Assembly (NCBI GenBank): GCA_023410885.1
Contig: JAEYPI010000030.1
Coordinates: 1-16,867 of the forward strand
Origin: Bacillota bacterium
GTDB lineage: Bacteria; Bacillota; Clostridia; DSM-8532
Direction: 5' to 3'
Length of the DNA stretch: 16,867 nucleotides
Positions 14,315 to 16,867 of the stretch are shown piece after piece. Position numbers and translations under genes: made by a program. The notes beneath the pieces are model-generated. The model searched no databases. It saw nothing but the letters and a program-made list of their open reading frames with translations, and was not told where the DNA came from. Every line of letters begins with the position of its first letter. Position 1 is the stretch's first letter.

Positions 14315-16126
14315 TTAAGTATCCAATTTCAATACACTCATAAAGGCTTCTTGCGGCACTTCTACATTTCCTACTTGACGCATGCGCTTCTTGCCTTCCT
14401 TTTGCTTCTCCAACAGCTTCTTCTTACGGGTGATATCACCGCCATAGCACTTGGCCAGAACATCCTTGCGGAATGCTTTTACGGTCTCTCTTGCTATGAT
14501 TTTATTGCCGATACAGGCTTGAATAGGAATTTCAAACATTTGCCTTGGAATGGTATCCTTTAGCTTTTCTGCCATACGGCGGCCCCTTGAGTAGGCCTTT
14601 TCGGAATGCACAATAAAGGACAGGGCATCTACTATTTCACTGTTCATTTTAATGTCAAGCTTTACCAGTTCGGATTCCTTATAGCCTTTAAGCTCATAAT
14701 CCAAAGAAGCGTATCCCTTGGTTCTCGACTTCAATGCATCGAAGAAATCATAGATGATTTCATTCAATGGCATTTCATAGTGCAATATGACGCGGGTGGC
14801 TTCCATGTACTCCATGCCCTCATAATTGCCCCGTCGCTCCTGACACAGCTCCATAATGTTTCCTACATACTCGGTGGGAGTCATGATGCTGGCTTTAACA
14901 ATGGGCTCTTCCATAAAATCAATGAGCGTGGAGTCCGGCATATTGGTGGGATTATCAAGCTCCATCATCTCACCGTTGGTTTTATGAATTTTATAAACAA
15001 CACTTGGCGCTGTTGTAATAATATCCAGATTGTATTCCCGCTCCAGGCGTTCTTGAATAATCTCCATGTGAAGAAGCCCCAAAAAGCCGCATCTAAAACC
15101 AAAGCCCAGAGCAATAGAGGTTTCAGGCTCAAACATCAATGAAGCATCGTTTAGCTGAAGCTTCTCAAGGGAATCCCGAAGATCACCATATTTGGAGCCA
15201 TCAACGGGATAGATACCGCAAAACACCATGGGCACAGCCTTCTTATAGCCTGGCAAGGCTTCTTTCGCGGGATTATCCGCCTTTGTAATCGTATCCCCTA
15301 CCCGGCAGTCTCTCACATTTTTAATGCTGCCGCAAATAAAACCGACCTCGCCTGAAAGGAGACAATCACTGGGGACCAGTCCACCTGCCCTAAGATAACC
15401 GATTTCGGTTACAATAAATTCCTTACCGGTATGCATCATGCGGATGGTTTCACCTAAACGTACACTGCCCTCCATGATGCGTGTATAGGCAACAACACCC
15501 TTATAAGCATCATAATAGGAATCGAAAATCAGTGCGCGTAAGGGCGCATCTTCGTCTCCCAAAGGTGGTGGAATAACCTCAACGACTTTCTGCAAAACAC
15601 TCTCAATATTAATACCGCTTTTTGCAGATACCTGGGGGGCACCCTGGGCCTCTATTCCAATGACATCCTCAATTTCCTTAATAACCTCGTTAGGTCTGGC
15701 GCTGGGAAGATCAATTTTGTTGATCACAGGCAAAATCTCAAGATTATGCTCAAGCGCTAAGTAGACATTGGCCAAGGTTTGGGCCTCAATGCCCTGAGAC
15801 GCGTCTACAACCAGAACAGCCCCTTCACATGCCGCAATACTGCGGGAGACTTCATAATTAAAATCCACATGCCCGGGGGTGTCAATGAGATTAAGGATAT
15901 ATTCCTCACCATCATCGGCCTTATAGATCATTCGTACAGCCTGTGCCTTAATGGTAATACCGCGTTCCCGTTCAATTTCCATATTGTCCAGAACCTGCTC
16001 CTCCATCTCACGCTGGGTGAGGGCACCGGTTTTTTCAATTAACCGATCGGCCAGGGTGGACTTGCCGTGATCAATATGTGCAATTATACAGAAATTACGA
16101 ATTTTCTTCTGTCTTTCATTCCCCAT
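14315..16126 (-). CDS. lepA: Elongation factor 4 (LepA)
   Basis: LepA/EF4 is a translational GTPase that acts on the ribosome, implicated in back-translocation and in 30S biogenesis. The 603-residue length is standard. G motifs are G1 AHIDHGKST (16-24), G2 RGITI (55-59), G3 DTPGH (82-86) and G4 NKID (136-139). The LepA-specific C-terminal domain is present, with LAKCYGGDITRKKKLLEKQK and the ending EAFMSVLKLDT. The ATG at 16124-16126 has GGAG eight bases upstream (16135-16138). It is preceded by a good promoter and followed by an intrinsic terminator, so it may be largely a single-gene transcript. Confidence 0.98.
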   Translation of the reverse strand: MGNERQKKIRNFCIIAHIDHGKSTLADRLIEKTGALTQREMEEQVLDNMEIERERGITIKAQAVRMIYKADDGEEYILNLIDTPGHVDFNYEVSRSIAACEGAVLVVDASQGIEAQTLANVYLALEHNLEILPVINKIDLPSARPNEVIKEIEDVIGIEAQGAPQVSAKSGINIESVLQKVVEVIPPPLGDEDAPLRALIFDSYYDAYKGVVAYTRIMEGSVRLGETIRMMHTGKEFIVTEIGYLRAGGLVPSDCLLSGEVGFICGSIKNVRDCRVGDTITKADNPAKEALPGYKKAVPMVFCGIYPVDGSKYGDLRDSLEKLQLNDASLMFEPETSIALGFGFRCGFLGLLHMEIIQERLEREYNLDIITTAPSVVYKIHKTNGEMMELDNPTNMPDSTLIDFMEEPIVKASIMTPTEYVGNIMELCQERRGNYEGMEYMEATRVILHYEMPLNEIIYDFFDALKSRTKGYASLDYELKGYKESELVKLDIKMNSEIVDALSFIVHSEKAYSRGRRMAEKLKDTIPRQMFEIPIQACIGNKIIARETVKAFRKDVLAKCYGGDITRKKKLLEKQKEGKKRMRQVGNVEVPQEAFMSVLKLDT

Positions 16127-16187
16127 ATATTAAACTCCGCATAAGCTAAAATTCTCAGCATCCATAATGATGCCTAATCAGGGATTA

Positions 16188-16216
16188 ATTATACCATAGG
16201 CCTTTCTTCGACACAA
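16188..16216 (-). promoter_or_regulatory. Probable sigma-A promoter of lepA
   Basis: On the minus strand a perfect -10 TATAAT (16188-16193) with an extended TGG just upstream is preceded after 17 bases by TTGTGT (16211-16216), a weak -35. The extended -10 can offset the poor -35. The predicted leader is about 55 bases and contains a small 5-base-pair hairpin (16158-16173), with no recognised riboswitch. Confidence 0.8.
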
Positions 16217-16243
16217 TTGGTATCTGAGCTCTCTATCCAGACA

Positions 16244-16867
16244 CTATTTTAAGCTGAATGTAATCGCTCCGTTTTTTCCTCTGTTAATTTGAATATTATA
16301 CTCCGTATTTTTCATGATATCCTTCAGGTGAATTACATCGTTCTCTATACCCAGAATTTCAAATTGATATTGTCCGGGTTCTACGTCCCTTCCCTGAATC
16401 ACACCTGCTTCAAAAAGAATATTAATAGCACTTGGGTCCGAGAAATTAACATCGATAGCGTAGGGAATCTCATTATAGGCGTCAATATAGATCAGGTAGC
16501 TGTCGGTCAGCCAGTAGAACGAAGAAAGTGTCGAAGCATAAATATAACGGTCCTGAATGGTGTGATCAATCGTTCTTACAATAAAGTGCTGATCCATACT
16601 GTAAACCCATTCAAAGACGGCACTGAGCTTTCCGTCGGGTGATAAAACACCCTCCGCTTCAAATAACTCCTCTATTTCAAAATAACGGCTTAAATCATTT
16701 AGCATAGCATCAATAATCATATCACGGTCGATAAAACGAACCTCAAAGCGAGGAATTGAACCGGAATAATTAAAAAGCATACCTTGATAATTGTTGTAAA
16801 CCTCAATGTATTTTTCGTCAAAGTCTAAGATACTAATGCCTCTTAATGAACTGGCGTAGTTACCTCC
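16244..16867 (-). CDS. Unrecognised protein, 5' end off the right edge
   Basis: The frame is open from the right edge to a TAG at 16244-16246, giving at least 207 residues. An in-frame ATG at 16778-16780 would give 178 residues, but the frame reads on upstream through protein-like sequence (SLRGISILDFDEKYIEVYNN) and that ATG has no good Shine-Dalgarno, so it is probably internal. The sequence is rich in aromatic and acidic residues and alternating beta-strand-like segments: EGVLSPDGKLSAVFEWVY, DRYIYASTLSSFYWLTDSYL and a last strand INRGKNGAITFSLK. The SPDGK turn recalls TolB/beta-propeller blades, but one such turn is weak evidence. No signal peptide can be judged because the N-terminus is missing. 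I do not recognise a family. Confidence 0.75.
   Translation of the reverse strand, partial: GGNYASSLRGISILDFDEKYIEVYNNYQGMLFNYSGSIPRFEVRFIDRDMIIDAMLNDLSRYFEIEELFEAEGVLSPDGKLSAVFEWVYSMDQHFIVRTIDHTIQDRYIYASTLSSFYWLTDSYLIYIDAYNEIPYAIDVNFSDPSAINILFEAGVIQGRDVEPGQYQFEILGIENDVIHLKDIMKNTEYNIQINRGKNGAITFSLK

Noticed and set aside
14606..15142. Plus-strand 178-codon frame antisense to lepA
   Set aside because: It lies wholly within the LepA coding sequence, and the product looks like no known protein.

Overview
The window looks like a chromosomal housekeeping segment of an anaerobic Gram-positive bacterium, most likely class Clostridia. The evidence is the HrcA/CIRCE heat-shock system, a DnaK that lacks the long nucleotide-domain insertion of Gram-negative DnaK, a RemA (DUF370) protein, the eukaryote-like alpha2 glycyl-tRNA synthetase, and pyruvate phosphate dikinase. 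All supported genes lie on the minus strand, so transcription runs from the right end of the window to the left. I saw no tRNA, rRNA, insertion sequence, prophage or CRISPR array.

Reading in the direction of transcription, the right edge holds the 3' part of an unrecognised gene (16244-16867). A promoter at 16188-16216 then drives lepA, which ends at a strong intrinsic terminator (14274-14306). hemW and a gene for an unusual CheA-related protein (11755-13026) follow, and a hairpin at 11672-11703 closes that segment. Next comes a sigma-A-type promoter overlapping the HrcA-controlled region, with a perfect CIRCE operator, in front of hrcA-grpE-dnaK-dnaJ. Between dnaK and dnaJ lie 236 bases of non-coding DNA with a long hairpin and three tandem 40-base repeats that each contain a small palindrome. 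After dnaJ the genes are packed tightly, mostly with small gaps or overlaps: a doubtful small ORF, prmA, rsmE, a stand-alone CheY-like receiver, yicC, remA, gmk, rpoZ, glyS and the start of ppdK, which runs off the left edge. I could see no convincing terminator between dnaJ and ppdK, so this may be one long stress, translation and nucleotide superoperon.

Most genes serve protein synthesis and quality control: LepA on the ribosome, GlyRS charging tRNA, PrmA methylating L11, RsmE methylating 16S rRNA, and the DnaK system folding the products. RpoZ and Gmk serve transcription and GTP supply. The least ordinary element is the CheA-related protein. It has a histidine phosphotransfer domain with its histidine intact, two tandem 24-residue motifs that fit the MshEN (c-di-GMP-binding) pattern, and a CheA dimerisation and ATPase region whose catalytic boxes are eroded. 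It has no CheW-like tail. A stand-alone CheY-like receiver sits in the neighbouring operon and is a natural, though unproven, partner.
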